This document shows positions 15,582 to 24,060 of a stretch of DNA of 33,172 bases, one piece after another. The position numbers and the translations under genes are program-made. The DNA is from JABMNX01 sp964625905. Lineage in GTDB: Bacteria > Patescibacteriota > Minisyncoccia > Phycocordibacterales > JABMNX01. The notes under the pieces are model-generated. The model made no database searches. It was not told the DNA's origin and saw only the letters and a program-made list of their open reading frames with translations. The stretch lies in NCBI GenBank assembly GCA_964625905.1, contig CAZVBS010000005.1, positions 1 to 33,172 of the forward strand, read 5' to 3'. Position 1 is the first letter of the stretch. Each line of letters begins with the position of its first letter.

Positions 15582-16489
15582 AGTTCTTTCTTAATTGTTT
15601 TTTTATTTTGATACACTCTTAATTTTGCACTTCGTGCGCGTGGATTTATCTTTATTTCTTCTCTTGTTGCTGTTATAAGTTTTTTGGGCTCTTGTCTACC
15701 TAATCCGTCCTTCTTCCATTCTTGAAAAATCCTTTTAACAGCTCTGTCTTCTATACTATGAAAAGATATAACTGCAATACGTCCGTTAGGACTAAGAAAC
15801 TCAAACGCTTTTTCAAGTCCTTCCTTTACTGTTTCGATTTCATCGTTTACCGCAATACGAAGTGCTTGAAATGTTTTTGTTGCTGGATTGATTCGTTTAT
15901 TTTGATACCATTTTGGTGTTGAATTTTTAATGATTTCTATTAAATCAAATGTTGTTTCAATCTTTTCTTCCTTTCTTACCTCAACAATTGCTTTAGCAAT
16001 CTGTTTAGAAAAACTTTCTTCCCCATATCCACGAAGTACAACTTCTATACTTTCTTCGTCCCACTCGTTTACGATACGTTTAGCAGTAAGTGTTTCTTCT
16101 GTAATAGTGTCAGTGAGAGTCATCAACAGCGGTTCGTCTTTCTGAAAACTTATACCTCTCCCACCCTTTTCAAGCTGTATCGAACTAAAACCAAGATCAA
16201 AGATAAACTTATCTACTTTGTCGATACTAAGACTCTTTAATACAGCATCTAAGTCACGAAAGTTTGACTGCTTTAAATGTACTGTGCTTTTACTTCCAGA
16301 AAATGTATCTTTTTGAGACTCCAGTGCTTCCGAATCAGTATCTATTCCTATAAGCACACCTTCTTTACCTAATTTATCTAACACAGCTTTACTATGACCT
16401 CCGCCACCAAAAGTTGCATCTAGAACAACATCATTTTCTTTGACATCTAACGTATCTATAACCTCTTGTAAAAGAACTGTTTGATGCAT
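15578..16489 (-). CDS. rsmH: 16S rRNA (cytosine(1402)-N4)-methyltransferase RsmH
   Basis: A 303-residue S-adenosylmethionine-dependent methyltransferase that modifies C1402 in the ribosomal P site. Recognised from the N-terminal HQTVLLQEVIDTL, the SAM loop DATFGGGGHSKAVLD, KFIFDLGFSSIQLE, the RINPATKTFQALRIAVNDE segment (quoted in part) and the C-terminal FHSIEDRAVK. The length is normal for the family. It lies 3 bases downstream of mraZ and overlaps the FtsL-like gene. Confidence 0.96.
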   Translation of the reverse strand: MHQTVLLQEVIDTLDVKENDVVLDATFGGGGHSKAVLDKLGKEGVLIGIDTDSEALESQKDTFSGSKSTVHLKQSNFRDLDAVLKSLSIDKVDKFIFDLGFSSIQLEKGGRGISFQKDEPLLMTLTDTITEETLTAKRIVNEWDEESIEVVLRGYGEESFSKQIAKAIVEVRKEEKIETTFDLIEIIKNSTPKWYQNKRINPATKTFQALRIAVNDEIETVKEGLEKAFEFLSPNGRIAVISFHSIEDRAVKRIFQEWKKDGLGRQEPKKLITATREEIKINPRARSAKLRVYQNKKTIKKEL

Positions 16490-16492
16490 AAG

Positions 16493-16927
16493 TTAAAGTG
16501 CACCTATTTCCCCTAGTTTCTCTGCCATGGCATCTGCCTGTTTTTCTATATGAGCTTTATACTGAATCCATACTTTCTCGTTCCAAATCTCTACCCTATC
16601 TTGAACTCCTGCAAAGACTACTTTTGCTTTAAGTCCTGCGAAATCCTTTAGGTATTCTGGAACTAAAATACGTCCAACTGAGTCAATATCTACCTCGACT
16701 GCCCCTGACAGCATAAAGCGATTAAATCCACGGGTATCTGCTTGAGTAAATGAAAGATTTTGTAATTTCTTAGCAGTTTCTTTCCACTGTGACATCGGAT
16801 ACATGAAAAGGCAGTTGTCGAGTCCACGCGTTACTACCACTTTCTTTCCAAGCTCCTTACGGAACTTTTTTGGTAGTGACAACCGCTTTTTTGTATCTAA
16901 TAAATGTGTGTATTCTCCTATTAGCAT
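16493..16927 (-). CDS. mraZ: Transcriptional regulator / division protein MraZ
   Basis: About 144 residues from ATG 16927. It has two AbrB-like MraZ domains, each with the DxxxR pattern: LDTKKRLSLPKKFRKEL near the N-terminus and VDIDSVGRILVPEYLKDF in the second half. MraZ is a DNA-binding repressor of its own operon. An upstream in-frame GTG (16936) is part of a MraZ box, so the ATG is the better start. First gene of the division cluster. Confidence 0.95.
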   Translation of the reverse strand: MLIGEYTHLLDTKKRLSLPKKFRKELGKKVVVTRGLDNCLFMYPMSQWKETAKKLQNLSFTQADTRGFNRFMLSGAVEVDIDSVGRILVPEYLKDFAGLKAKVVFAGVQDRVEIWNEKVWIQYKAHIEKQADAMAEKLGEIGAL

Positions 16928-16930
16928 ATT

Positions 16931-16977
16931 TCCCACTTCTTCCCACTATCAATATAGTATACTACACTTTGTCCCAC
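16931..16977 (-). promoter_or_regulatory. MraZ operator boxes upstream of mraZ
   Basis: GTGGGA occurs three times on the minus strand: 16931-16936, 16941-16946 (10-bp period) and 16972-16977, which is 31 bp, or three helical turns, further up. -10-like TATATT (16951-16956) and TATACT (16956-16961) lie between them, and no clear -35 is present. The arrangement matches the autoregulatory repeats known for MraZ. Confidence 0.75.
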
Positions 16978-17050
16978 TCTATAAAACTGTTTATCCACAT
17001 TATTTTCATTCATATATAAAGGGTTGAAATATAAAGGAAAAAGCTTCATT

Positions 17051-17548
17051 ATGAAGATAATGAAGTACGCGACCCTATGTATACCAATTACTGACTCAGA
17101 GATTCTTCTAGGAAGGAAGAAACTTCGTTGGGGTGCAGGAAAATGGAATGGTTTTGGTGGAAAAATTGATGAAGGAGAATCAGTTGAAGAAGCAACAGTA
17201 CGAGAGCTTGAGGAAGAATGCGGACTGTGTGCTCATAAAGACAAAATAGAAAAAGTCGCTGTGTTAAAATTTTACTTTAATGAAAAACCAACATTTTTAA
17301 TGCACACTTTTCTTGTGCGAGACTGGACCGGAGAAATAAAAGAAACTGATGAAATGATACCAAAGTGGCATTCACTCAAAAATATTCCTTACAAAGAAAT
17401 GTGGCGAGCAGATTCAATATGGTTAGAAAAAGCACTTAAAGGAGAAAAAGTATCTGCTCATATACATTTTAAAATCGAAGGCACTCCAGGAGAAGATGAG
17501 GAGACCTTTGATCGAATCGAATATGACGATTCCCTTTGGAATAATTAA
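17051..17548 (+). CDS. NUDIX hydrolase, MTH1-like (8-oxo-dGTP diphosphatase type)
   Basis: A 165-residue NUDIX protein with a complete box Gx5Ex7REUxEExGU running from Gly37 to Leu59 (GKIDEGE, RELEEECGL). The segment before it, GRKKLRWGAGKWNGFGGK, closely resembles human MTH1, so sanitising oxidised purine nucleotides is the likely role; other substrates are possible. The start is the ATG at 17051, with AAAGGA (about 17033-17038) upstream. A TTG at 17024 would only add a lysine-rich tail. It is divergent from mraZ and convergent with lysK across a palindrome-rich gap. Confidence 0.88.
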   Translation: MKIMKYATLCIPITDSEILLGRKKLRWGAGKWNGFGGKIDEGESVEEATVRELEEECGLCAHKDKIEKVAVLKFYFNEKPTFLMHTFLVRDWTGEIKETDEMIPKWHSLKNIPYKEMWRADSIWLEKALKGEKVSAHIHFKIEGTPGEDEETFDRIEYDDSLWNN

Positions 17549-17588
17549 AATAAGTTCTAAATAAAAAATTATACTATATCTTGTATGA

Positions 17589-17614
17589 TTTTAGTGCGAT
17601 ACATCGCACTAAAA
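17589..17614. repeat. Hairpin after the NUDIX gene
   Basis: Perfect 12-base arms TTTTAGTGCGAT and ATCGCACTAAAA with a two-base AC spacer. Together with the neighbouring palindrome it fills the gap between the convergent genes, and it may act as a terminator. Confidence 0.65.
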
Positions 17615-17615
17615 G

Positions 17616-17663
17616 TGATATAAAATAAACGGCTGGAGTACTCCAGCCGTTTATTTTATATCA
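17616..17663. repeat. GAGTACTC palindrome, 48-bp perfect copy
   Basis: All 48 bases are self-complementary about the centre between 17639 and 17640. The core reads ACGGCTGGAGTACTCCAGCC. It lies between the 3' ends of the convergent NUDIX and lysK genes. It is related to the copies at 8372 and 27169. Confidence 0.9.
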
Positions 17664-17680
17664 TTATTAATTCTTTACAC

Positions 17681-19255
17681 TTATCCACTAACTTCTTCTA
17701 AACGGTTTTCTAAAAACTCTCTATTGAGTACACTTAAAAACCAACCAACCTTAGGGCCACTCTCTTTACCAAGAAATGCCATATAAATTGCACTAAAAAA
17801 CTCTTTTGGCTCTATGTCTGTTTCTTTTCTTATATCATGAAGTGTTGTATGGAGCTCTTGCCCGTCGAGTTCTTTCATCTTCTTTATTTCTTCTAAAGCT
17901 CGCGTGAGTGCGCTCTTTTGAGCGTCCGAAAATTCCTTAACACCAACCGGCGCTTTGTCTAGCTGAAGCTCAAACACGTATCGCTCTGGTGCGTATTTCT
18001 CGATCCACTGCTTCGCGTATACGACTCGTTCTTTGAGCTCTTTTTTATCCTCATCGGTCAACACAGCACCTTTAATGCGCGCAACCTCTTCTTCGATATT
18101 CATATGTGGCATCTGTACTAAAAATACTACCTGTGAAAAACGCGGAAGAAAACGTGCTTTTATTTCTCCTTCTTTGTGTATTAATGCGAACAACCTAGTA
18201 TCGTCATCTTCAATTCCTGCAGAATACTTCTCTGCAAGTTTGTCGTACTGATCATACAATAGTGGTATTGTGTCACCGTTTGGATCAAAATTTATAGCTC
18301 TTCTTATTGGCTTTCCTAAGATAGATAGTTGAAAAATTTTCGATGGTACAAGTGACACAACGTCACCAGCCGAAGCTCCTGTACCTTTCGAAGATGACAT
18401 TTTTTTATCTCCTATTAAGAAAAATTCATACCATACATCAAAGGGTGGATTATAATCAAATATTTCTTTTGTGATACTATCGGATACGTCTCGTGATCCT
18501 CCTTTTGTTGCATGGTCTTTACCCTCGCCTTCTATGTCTACATTAAACACTTTAAATTTGGCTGCCCACTCAACTTTCCAAGTAAGCTTAGCATTACCGT
18601 TAAATGGAGATACATCACCTTCGAAACCACAGCCTGTTGCGCCAGAGCCTTCTTGGTCGCAGTGATAATGCACCACATCTCCATCAAACGAAGTTGTTCT
18701 TGTGGTTGAAACCTTCCCACATTTTTCACATATAACCATAATAGGTAATGAATCTTCAACCCATTCTGAACCAGAAATATCTTTGTTTATTTTACGAATA
18801 GCATCAGCTTTTTCAAGAGATGTGCGAATCACTTCATTATATTTACCAGCCTTATACTCGTCACTTGAATAGTAAAATTGTGGATGGAAACCACTTGCTT
18901 CGATTACTCGTGCAAACTCATTACCAAAGTATTGTGCGTAATTTTCGTCTCCTTCTGGGGAAGGAAGTGCATATAAAGGTTTTCCAAGTTCGTCTTTGTA
19001 CTTTTCTTCATCTAAATATTTTGGAATTGCATCAAATGCATCAAAATCGTTAATTTCATATAAATATGTATTCTGAATACCCTTTTCAGCAAGAATTCTA
19101 GAAAATATTCCGTGCATAGCTACACCACGCATAGAGCCAATATGTACACGCCCAGATGGTGTTTTCTCATCACGAATAACTATTGATTTTTTTGAATCAA
19201 TAACATTTTTACGTTCTTTTATAAAATCTTCAATTGCTGAATCTGCCCAAAACAT
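17681..19255 (-). CDS. lysK: Lysine--tRNA ligase, class I
   Basis: Charges tRNA-Lys using a Rossmann-fold class I catalytic domain rather than the usual bacterial class II LysS. The HIGH-type motif is HIGS with preceding KTPSGRV, and the KMSKS-type motif is KMSSSKG. A zinc-finger insertion with CEKC and paired later cysteines (CDQ.., GCGF) lies between them. Numbering from an alternative ATG at 19264, these are at 41-44, 288-294 and 179-212. I prefer the ATG at 19255 (MFWADSAIEDF), since this family usually begins MFWAD and a TACAAT box overlaps the earlier ATG. It is a single-gene unit. Confidence 0.93.
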   Translation of the reverse strand: MFWADSAIEDFIKERKNVIDSKKSIVIRDEKTPSGRVHIGSMRGVAMHGIFSRILAEKGIQNTYLYEINDFDAFDAIPKYLDEEKYKDELGKPLYALPSPEGDENYAQYFGNEFARVIEASGFHPQFYYSSDEYKAGKYNEVIRTSLEKADAIRKINKDISGSEWVEDSLPIMVICEKCGKVSTTRTTSFDGDVVHYHCDQEGSGATGCGFEGDVSPFNGNAKLTWKVEWAAKFKVFNVDIEGEGKDHATKGGSRDVSDSITKEIFDYNPPFDVWYEFFLIGDKKMSSSKGTGASAGDVVSLVPSKIFQLSILGKPIRRAINFDPNGDTIPLLYDQYDKLAEKYSAGIEDDDTRLFALIHKEGEIKARFLPRFSQVVFLVQMPHMNIEEEVARIKGAVLTDEDKKELKERVVYAKQWIEKYAPERYVFELQLDKAPVGVKEFSDAQKSALTRALEEIKKMKELDGQELHTTLHDIRKETDIEPKEFFSAIYMAFLGKESGPKVGWFLSVLNREFLENRLEEVSG

Positions 19256-19262
19256 AGCGTTC

Positions 19263-19268
19263 ATTGTA
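19263..19268 (-). promoter_or_regulatory. -10 box of lysK, leaderless type
   Basis: TACAAT on the minus strand lies 7 bases before the ATG at 19255. No -35 box is evident. The interval 19269-19335 has no gene of its own, although one frame reads LTEDINEVFQKKCPSLNEV without a start. Confidence 0.4.
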
Positions 19269-19335
19269 CCGTATTACTCTAAAAAAATCCCTAATCACTT
19301 CATTTAAGCTAGGACATTTCTTTTGAAAGACTTCA

Positions 19336-19534
19336 TTTATATCTTCCGTCAGAGCGAGCTTTCTATTTTTTTAAGACTTGCGAGAGGTAGTTAGAAAATT
19401 AAGTAGTAGTAACAAAAAAAGTCCAATTGTCTGAACTGCCTTTTGCAGTGAGTCTTGGACTTTTTATTTGTGAAAACTATTATAATTTTCAACTACCAAA
19501 GCATTTTTCTTTAAAAAGAAAGTGCGAGCGACCA
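19336..19534 (-). other. 199-nt long-hairpin element, copy 1 (downstream of greA)
   Basis: It begins at the base after the greA stop codon. It folds almost end to end. There is an outer stem of CTTTCT-type arms next to GCGAGC-containing flanks. A second stem pairs GGTAGTT-A-GAAAATTAA (about 19386-19402) with TTATAATTTTCAACTACC (about 19479-19497). The apex is formed by AAAAAGTCCAA/TTGGACTTTTT enclosing ACTGC/GCAGT. Same length and spacing as the copy at 29664. It may be a structured 3' UTR, a processed RNA or a mobile hairpin. The strand is inferred from the adjacent gene. Confidence 0.6.
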
Positions 19535-20002
19535 TTAGACAACAGATTTGATCTTATAGTTCTGTTTTCCGTTTGGTGTTTCAAATGTAAATTCTTCTCC
19601 CTTTTTCTTTTTCATCATTGCTTCTCCTAATGGAGAATTATATGAAATCTTTCGTTCTTGCATATTTGCTTCCTCTGAACCAACAATATGGTACTCATGT
19701 GTATCTTTATCTCCATCTTTTTGAATTACAACTGTTGAACCAAGTCCGATTATATCGCTTTTTTTATGTGAAATAATTTTAGGATCTTTTAAGATCTGTT
19801 CGAATTGTTTTATACGCTCTTCTGTTGAAGCCTGCATCTCGCGAGCTTCTTGGTACTCAGCATTTTCAGAAAGGTCACCAAGTGAACGTGCATACTCTAG
19901 ACTGTTAGCAATCTCTTTTCGTTTTTCTGTCTTTAAATATTCGAGTTCTTTAGTTAGCTCCTCAAATTTTTCTTGTGTTAAATAGTTGTTTTGGTCGATC
20001 AT
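19535..20002 (-). CDS. greA: Transcription elongation factor GreA
   Basis: About 155 residues from ATG 20002. GreA rescues backtracked RNA polymerase by inserting its coiled coil into the secondary channel. The N-terminal coiled coil contains the tip residues in LGDLSENAEYQEARE, where the acidic D and E are the catalytic pair. The C-terminal FKBP-like domain shows GSTVVIQKDGD, ISYNSPLGEAMMKKKKGEEF and the ending NYKIKSVV. A GTG start at 20023 would add seven residues (KFFKYF-like) with no Shine-Dalgarno site, so the ATG is preferred. The stop codon directly abuts the long-hairpin element. Confidence 0.95.
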   Translation of the reverse strand: MIDQNNYLTQEKFEELTKELEYLKTEKRKEIANSLEYARSLGDLSENAEYQEAREMQASTEERIKQFEQILKDPKIISHKKSDIIGLGSTVVIQKDGDKDTHEYHIVGSEEANMQERKISYNSPLGEAMMKKKKGEEFTFETPNGKQNYKIKSVV

Positions 20003-20099
20003 AAAATATTTAAAAAATTTCACAATTAATGATAAACTTACATTAAATTAAATGCTTCACTAATAATTTAAAAGAATTGTACTAGTTGTACGAAAAGAG

Positions 20100-21905
20100 T
20101 CAATTGACATCATTAAAATATTCTGGCGCGTATATATTAATCCATTTAATAAACTCACGCATTACAGAAGATGCTCCTATAAGGTTTTTTTCTGGACCTT
20201 TTTCCATAATAATTGCAAAAGAATATTTTGGATTTTCATATGGGAAAAATCCAACCACCCATGAGTTTACAAACTTCTTTGAAACACCAAGCTGTGCTGT
20301 TCCTGTCTTTGCTGCAACATCTACATATGGAGTGTTTAGAGACTTTACAGTTCCCTCCTCTACACCCATACGCATCCCTTCCCTAACTATTTGTAATATA
20401 CTGTCATCAACTTGAATCGATTTATATGATATATTTTCTCCTTTCTCAAGTATTGGAGACATCAACATACCTCCATTTGCAATGGCTCCAATAGCACGAA
20501 CCATTTGAATCAACGTCACTTGGAAACCATATTGTCCAATTGCAGTATTGTATGTATCTCCTATACGCCACTCCTCCCCATCAAACATTTCTGATTTCCA
20601 TTTTGGATTTGGTATTGTTCCATCGCTGTCATTAAACACAGAACCTGTACTTTTTCCCAACCCAAACAATCTTGCGTATTTATTTATACCATCAATTCCT
20701 ATACCCTCTTGGTCTTCAAAACCTCCACCAACTTCATAGAAATAGACGTTAGATGAGTTTGCTATTGCCTCACGCATGTTCACATATCCATGAGCCTTCC
20801 AATCAACAAACACTGAAAATACATCTTCTAAGTATGGATGTGGAAGACTAATAGAACCTGTGCTTAATATCTCTTTCTCTGGTGTTATAACACCCTCTGA
20901 GAGAGCTCCTATGGCCACTATTGGTTTTACAATAGAACCTGGAGTATAGAGACCTGATACAACACGGTTTAGAAATGGCTTACGTTCATCCGTAATATAT
21001 GAACTAATTTTATCTCGCGGTTCCCCATCAGTGAGTACCTGAGAACTAAACTCAGGAAAACTTGTAAGAGTAATAACTTCACCACTTGTTACGTCCATAA
21101 GTATTCCTGCTCCACCAACAAAACCAGACTCATTCGCACGATATTCTAAAAATCTATACAATGCCTCATTTAAACGAGAATCTATTGATAGTGTTATATT
21201 CTGACCATCCTCTGGAGGCCTTATTGTATTTTTTGATTTTATCTCTTGAAGTGCATCAATCTCTTCTATCTCCAAACCATTCACTCCACTAAGACGATTA
21301 TCAAAAAACAATTCTGCACCGTCTTTAGCAAGAAATTCATCTTGATAATAATTACCAGAACTATCTTTAAGTGGATACCCTACATATCCAAGAATATGAG
21401 CTAAACCATCTCTATCACTGTATACACGTAGTGCAAAAGATCCTTCTTTGTCTTCAATATATATTTTCTCTTGTTCAACAACCTGGTCTGTGGACACGAT
21501 TCCTTGCGAGGATGATCGGTCTGTGGACACGATTCCTTGCGAGGAATCGCCAACTTCGTTCCATACAAGCTCTTCTCCATTACGGTCATATAAAACACCT
21601 CGTTCAGCAAAAATAATAGAGTGTCTAAGACGATTGTTTTCGCTTAGATATGCAAATGATTCCCCATCATATATTTGCAATAAAAATACTCGTATTATGT
21701 ACAAAATAATAATAAATACGAAGATAACAACAACAAATGATTTTGTATTTTTATCAATTGGTTTTTCTATACGTCCTTCAAACTGATTTTTATCGAATTG
21801 TGGTAGATTACTTGAATCTAAAAATATTTCATCAGGTTCTATCTCTCTACTATTTGATCCACAAAATAGTCTCTGTAATAATTTTCGAATTCTGTATTTT
21901 CGCAT
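20100..21905 (-). CDS. mrdA: Penicillin-binding protein 2, elongation transpeptidase
   Basis: A 601-residue class B PBP, last in the mre operon and so the likely partner of MreBCD in cell elongation. A cytoplasmic N-tail of ~55 residues precedes a membrane helix (about 57-77) and the pedestal motif RGVLYDRNGEEL. The transpeptidase motifs are Ser324-Ile-Val-Lys327, Ser384-Ser-Asn386 and Lys533-Thr-Gly535. Residues 121-142 are an 11-residue unit repeated twice (SSQGIVSTD), encoded by a tandem 33-bp repeat that is GC-richer than the rest of the gene and looks inserted. It lies close downstream of the mreD gene. Confidence 0.93.
   Translation of the reverse strand: MRKYRIRKLLQRLFCGSNSREIEPDEIFLDSSNLPQFDKNQFEGRIEKPIDKNTKSFVVVIFVFIIILYIIRVFLLQIYDGESFAYLSENNRLRHSIIFAERGVLYDRNGEELVWNEVGDSSQGIVSTDRSSSQGIVSTDQVVEQEKIYIEDKEGSFALRVYSDRDGLAHILGYVGYPLKDSSGNYYQDEFLAKDGAELFFDNRLSGVNGLEIEEIDALQEIKSKNTIRPPEDGQNITLSIDSRLNEALYRFLEYRANESGFVGGAGILMDVTSGEVITLTSFPEFSSQVLTDGEPRDKISSYITDERKPFLNRVVSGLYTPGSIVKPIVAIGALSEGVITPEKEILSTGSISLPHPYLEDVFSVFVDWKAHGYVNMREAIANSSNVYFYEVGGGFEDQEGIGIDGINKYARLFGLGKSTGSVFNDSDGTIPNPKWKSEMFDGEEWRIGDTYNTAIGQYGFQVTLIQMVRAIGAIANGGMLMSPILEKGENISYKSIQVDDSILQIVREGMRMGVEEGTVKSLNTPYVDVAAKTGTAQLGVSKKFVNSWVVGFFPYENPKYSFAIIMEKGPEKNLIGASSVMREFIKWINIYAPEYFNDVN
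21485..21545. repeat. Tandem 33-bp repeat inside mrdA
   Basis: A 28-base unit beginning GGTCTGTGGACACGATTCCT occurs at 21485-21512 and again at 21518-21545, giving a 33-bp period that keeps frame. Each unit contains GATTCCT-TGCG-AGGA, and in the second copy the following ATC completes a 7-bp hairpin. The spacer bases TGATC differ from the surroundings. Confidence 0.85.
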
Positions 21906-21936
21906 ATATAGAATATTGTAACATTTCTATATATTT

Positions 21937-22200
21937 CTATTTTGACACAATAACTAATCGTTTTTTTATGAAATGACTAAATATATATGTTATTAGGAAA
22001 AAAATAGTAAAAGAAAATGGACTAAAAAATAAACTAGGAGTTATAACACCATATAAAAAATCTAGAATCATTCCACCTATTATTATCTCATATCCAGGAG
22101 CTATCATAATTAACGTAAGCGCTAAAATGACTGTTATATACCATGGAGATATGAATATACTTAAGAAAAATAATGTACTTATTAAAAAATGACGAATCAT
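21937..22200 (-). CDS. mreD: MreD-like rod-shape membrane protein
   Basis: An 87-residue protein, almost entirely hydrophobic, with three or so membrane helices and one conserved-looking polar turn (APGYEIIIGGMILDFLYG) that resembles the G..LDL..G region of MreD. At about half the usual MreD length it is a reduced form. The identification depends on its place between mreC (ATGA overlap) and mrdA. It probably works with MreC at the membrane to organise the elongation complex. Confidence 0.7.
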   Translation of the reverse strand: MIRHFLISTLFFLSIFISPWYITVILALTLIMIAPGYEIIIGGMILDFLYGVITPSLFFSPFSFTIFFLITYIFSHFIKKRLVIVSK

Positions 22201-22997
22201 CGTAGCATAATTGCAACCATATTAAGTGATTGTATGTTAATTGGGCTACTAAAGAGTACTGTCTGAAAAGAGTCTGTTGGTAATGCTATTATTTCTTCAA
22301 CTACACCAAACACACCACTATTTAATCCTGGTGACAAAACAATCTGACCTTCTGATATGTCTACACCTCTTGGAACACGTATTTCAAAATCTCCATCACC
22401 GCGACCTATAGCTTTAACCGCTATAGTATCTTCTCCTAAAAGTACATCGGTAGCACGTCCAGGAGTTGAATATAGACTAATAAGAGAAGTTCTTAAATAC
22501 ACTTCTGTTACAGTACCAATTGCAACTTTTTCTACACCAAATACACGAGACCCTACACTAATACCGTCTCTCCTTCCAACATCAACTATAAATGTGTCAT
22601 ACAGCGTATAGTTTGGTCTAGTTAATATGGAAGCTGCTATAAAATTCCTATCACTCTCTCTGTTAAGTAATCCACGTAAACTTTCATTTTCTTGACGTAA
22701 GACTTCTGTCCATATAGAAAAAAGTCTTAATCTAACTATCTCTTCATTTAAGATTTGATTTTTGTCTTGAAGTTTTTGTTTATCTTTAAATGTAGTAGCA
22801 ATACTTCCAAACATATTTACAACGACTGATTGAGATTTCCATACAGAATTACCTATCGAATTAGTGATTTTAGATGCAAACTCGAGCACAGAATTATTTG
22901 TCAAAATAATCACTATTAAAATAATAATCACTATTAATGATTTATAGAAATGTGACCTACTATTACGGCTTGGTTTATTCTGTTGGAGTAAGTTCAT
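22197..22997 (-). CDS. mreC: Rod shape-determining protein MreC
   Basis: A 266-residue bitopic protein with a cytoplasmic basic tail, a membrane helix at about 20-36, a periplasmic coiled coil (about 70-110) and the two-barrel MreC core. The core is recognisable from ASILTRPNYTLYDTFIVDVG, DGISVGSRVFG and VLSPGLNSGVFGVVEEI. It links MreB to the penicillin-binding proteins. Its ATG lies 23 bases inside the end of mreB and its TGA overlaps the ATG of mreD, so the genes are tightly coupled. Confidence 0.93.
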   Translation of the reverse strand: MNLLQQNKPSRNSRSHFYKSLIVIIILIVIILTNNSVLEFASKITNSIGNSVWKSQSVVVNMFGSIATTFKDKQKLQDKNQILNEEIVRLRLFSIWTEVLRQENESLRGLLNRESDRNFIAASILTRPNYTLYDTFIVDVGRRDGISVGSRVFGVEKVAIGTVTEVYLRTSLISLYSTPGRATDVLLGEDTIAVKAIGRGDGDFEIRVPRGVDISEGQIVLSPGLNSGVFGVVEEIIALPTDSFQTVLFSSPINIQSLNMVAIMLR

Positions 22998-24054
22998 TGT
23001 CGTTCTCTATTAACATGTCCTTGAATTTATTTATATCTTCAAGCACAATACCTGTACCACGAACAACTGAAGTTAAGGGGTCATTGGCAATATATATTGG
23101 TATACTAATCGTATTTGCTATAACTTCTGAAAGACCTTGTATTAAAGCTCCACCACCTGCAATATACATACCCCTTTGCATAACATCAGAAAGTACCTCT
23201 GGAGGAGTTATCTCAAGAACTTCTTTAATGGCATCCACAAGATGATTAATAGAACCAGAGATTGCTTCTCTTATATCTGCGTCTGTTATTATTACCTCAC
23301 GTGGTAATCCTGTTACAAGATCACGTCCACGCACAGTAGCCTCAATAGGTTCATCTCCTTCAATAAGTGAACCTGCTTTTATTTTAAGTGCTTCAGCTGT
23401 CTTGTCTCCTATAAGGATTTTGAATTCACTCCTGATATAACCAGAAATATCTTGATTTAGTTTATCCCCTGCTATACGAATGTTCTTAGACTGCACTATT
23501 CCTCCAAGTGAAATGATAGCAACATCACATGTACCACCTCCAATATCTACTATCATACTACCGATAGGATCATGTACTGGAAGCTTTATACCTATTGCTG
23601 ATGCCATTGGTTCTTCAATAATATGTACTTCTCTAGCTCCTGCGTTTCGAACAGCATCTCTTACAGCCCTTATCTCAACACTTGTAATTCCAGACGGTAC
23701 ACCAATTACAACACGTGGTCCAAGAAATGTTCGCCTGTGCTCTTGAGCTTTATTTATTAAATAAGCGAGCATCTCTTCTGTTACCTCAAAATCAGATACT
23801 ACTCCATCAACCAACGGCTGTATCGCCACAATATGTCCAGGAGTACGTCCAGACATCTCTTTAGCCTGCTTTCCAACAGCTACAACTTGTCCAGTCTTCT
23901 GATTAACAGCAACAATTGATGGTTCATTGATAACAACACCGCGACCACGCAGGTAAACAAGCGTGTTTGCTGTACCAAGATCTATACCGATATCATTTGA
24001 AAATAGTCTGTAGAACTTATCTAGATATGTTTTAAAAATATTTTTAAAATCCAT
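22975..24054 (-). CDS. mreB: Rod shape-determining protein MreB
   Basis: A 359-residue actin-like ATPase that forms membrane-associated filaments guiding peptidoglycan elongation. The phosphate-1 motif is GIDLGTANTLVY (Asp25), followed by VVINEPSIVAV, the VIGVPSGITSVEIRAV segment, phosphate-2 DIGGGTCDVAVISLGG-type sequence (here IGGGTCDVAIISLGG) and the adenosine motif GMYIAGGGALIQGL. It follows proS by a few bases and heads mreB-mreC-mreD-mrdA. A shorter second MreB paralogue lies at 29863. Confidence 0.96.
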   Translation of the reverse strand: MDFKNIFKTYLDKFYRLFSNDIGIDLGTANTLVYLRGRGVVINEPSIVAVNQKTGQVVAVGKQAKEMSGRTPGHIVAIQPLVDGVVSDFEVTEEMLAYLINKAQEHRRTFLGPRVVIGVPSGITSVEIRAVRDAVRNAGAREVHIIEEPMASAIGIKLPVHDPIGSMIVDIGGGTCDVAIISLGGIVQSKNIRIAGDKLNQDISGYIRSEFKILIGDKTAEALKIKAGSLIEGDEPIEATVRGRDLVTGLPREVIITDADIREAISGSINHLVDAIKEVLEITPPEVLSDVMQRGMYIAGGGALIQGLSEVIANTISIPIYIANDPLTSVVRGTGIVLEDINKFKDMLIENDNELTPTE

Positions 24055-24060
24055 AAATCT

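Noticed and set aside
19268..19395. Start-less minus-strand frame reading KLALTEDINEVFQKKCPSLNEV before lysK
   Set aside because: It looks somewhat protein-like and the second hairpin copy is followed by a similar LA-T-DDV reading, but it lacks a start and overlaps the hairpin element and the lysK promoter. Kept only as a possible remnant.
19336..19534. Integron attC site or IS200/IS605 end
   Set aside because: No GTTRRRY core sites, integrase or transposase is present. The element is longer and more fully paired than such sites.
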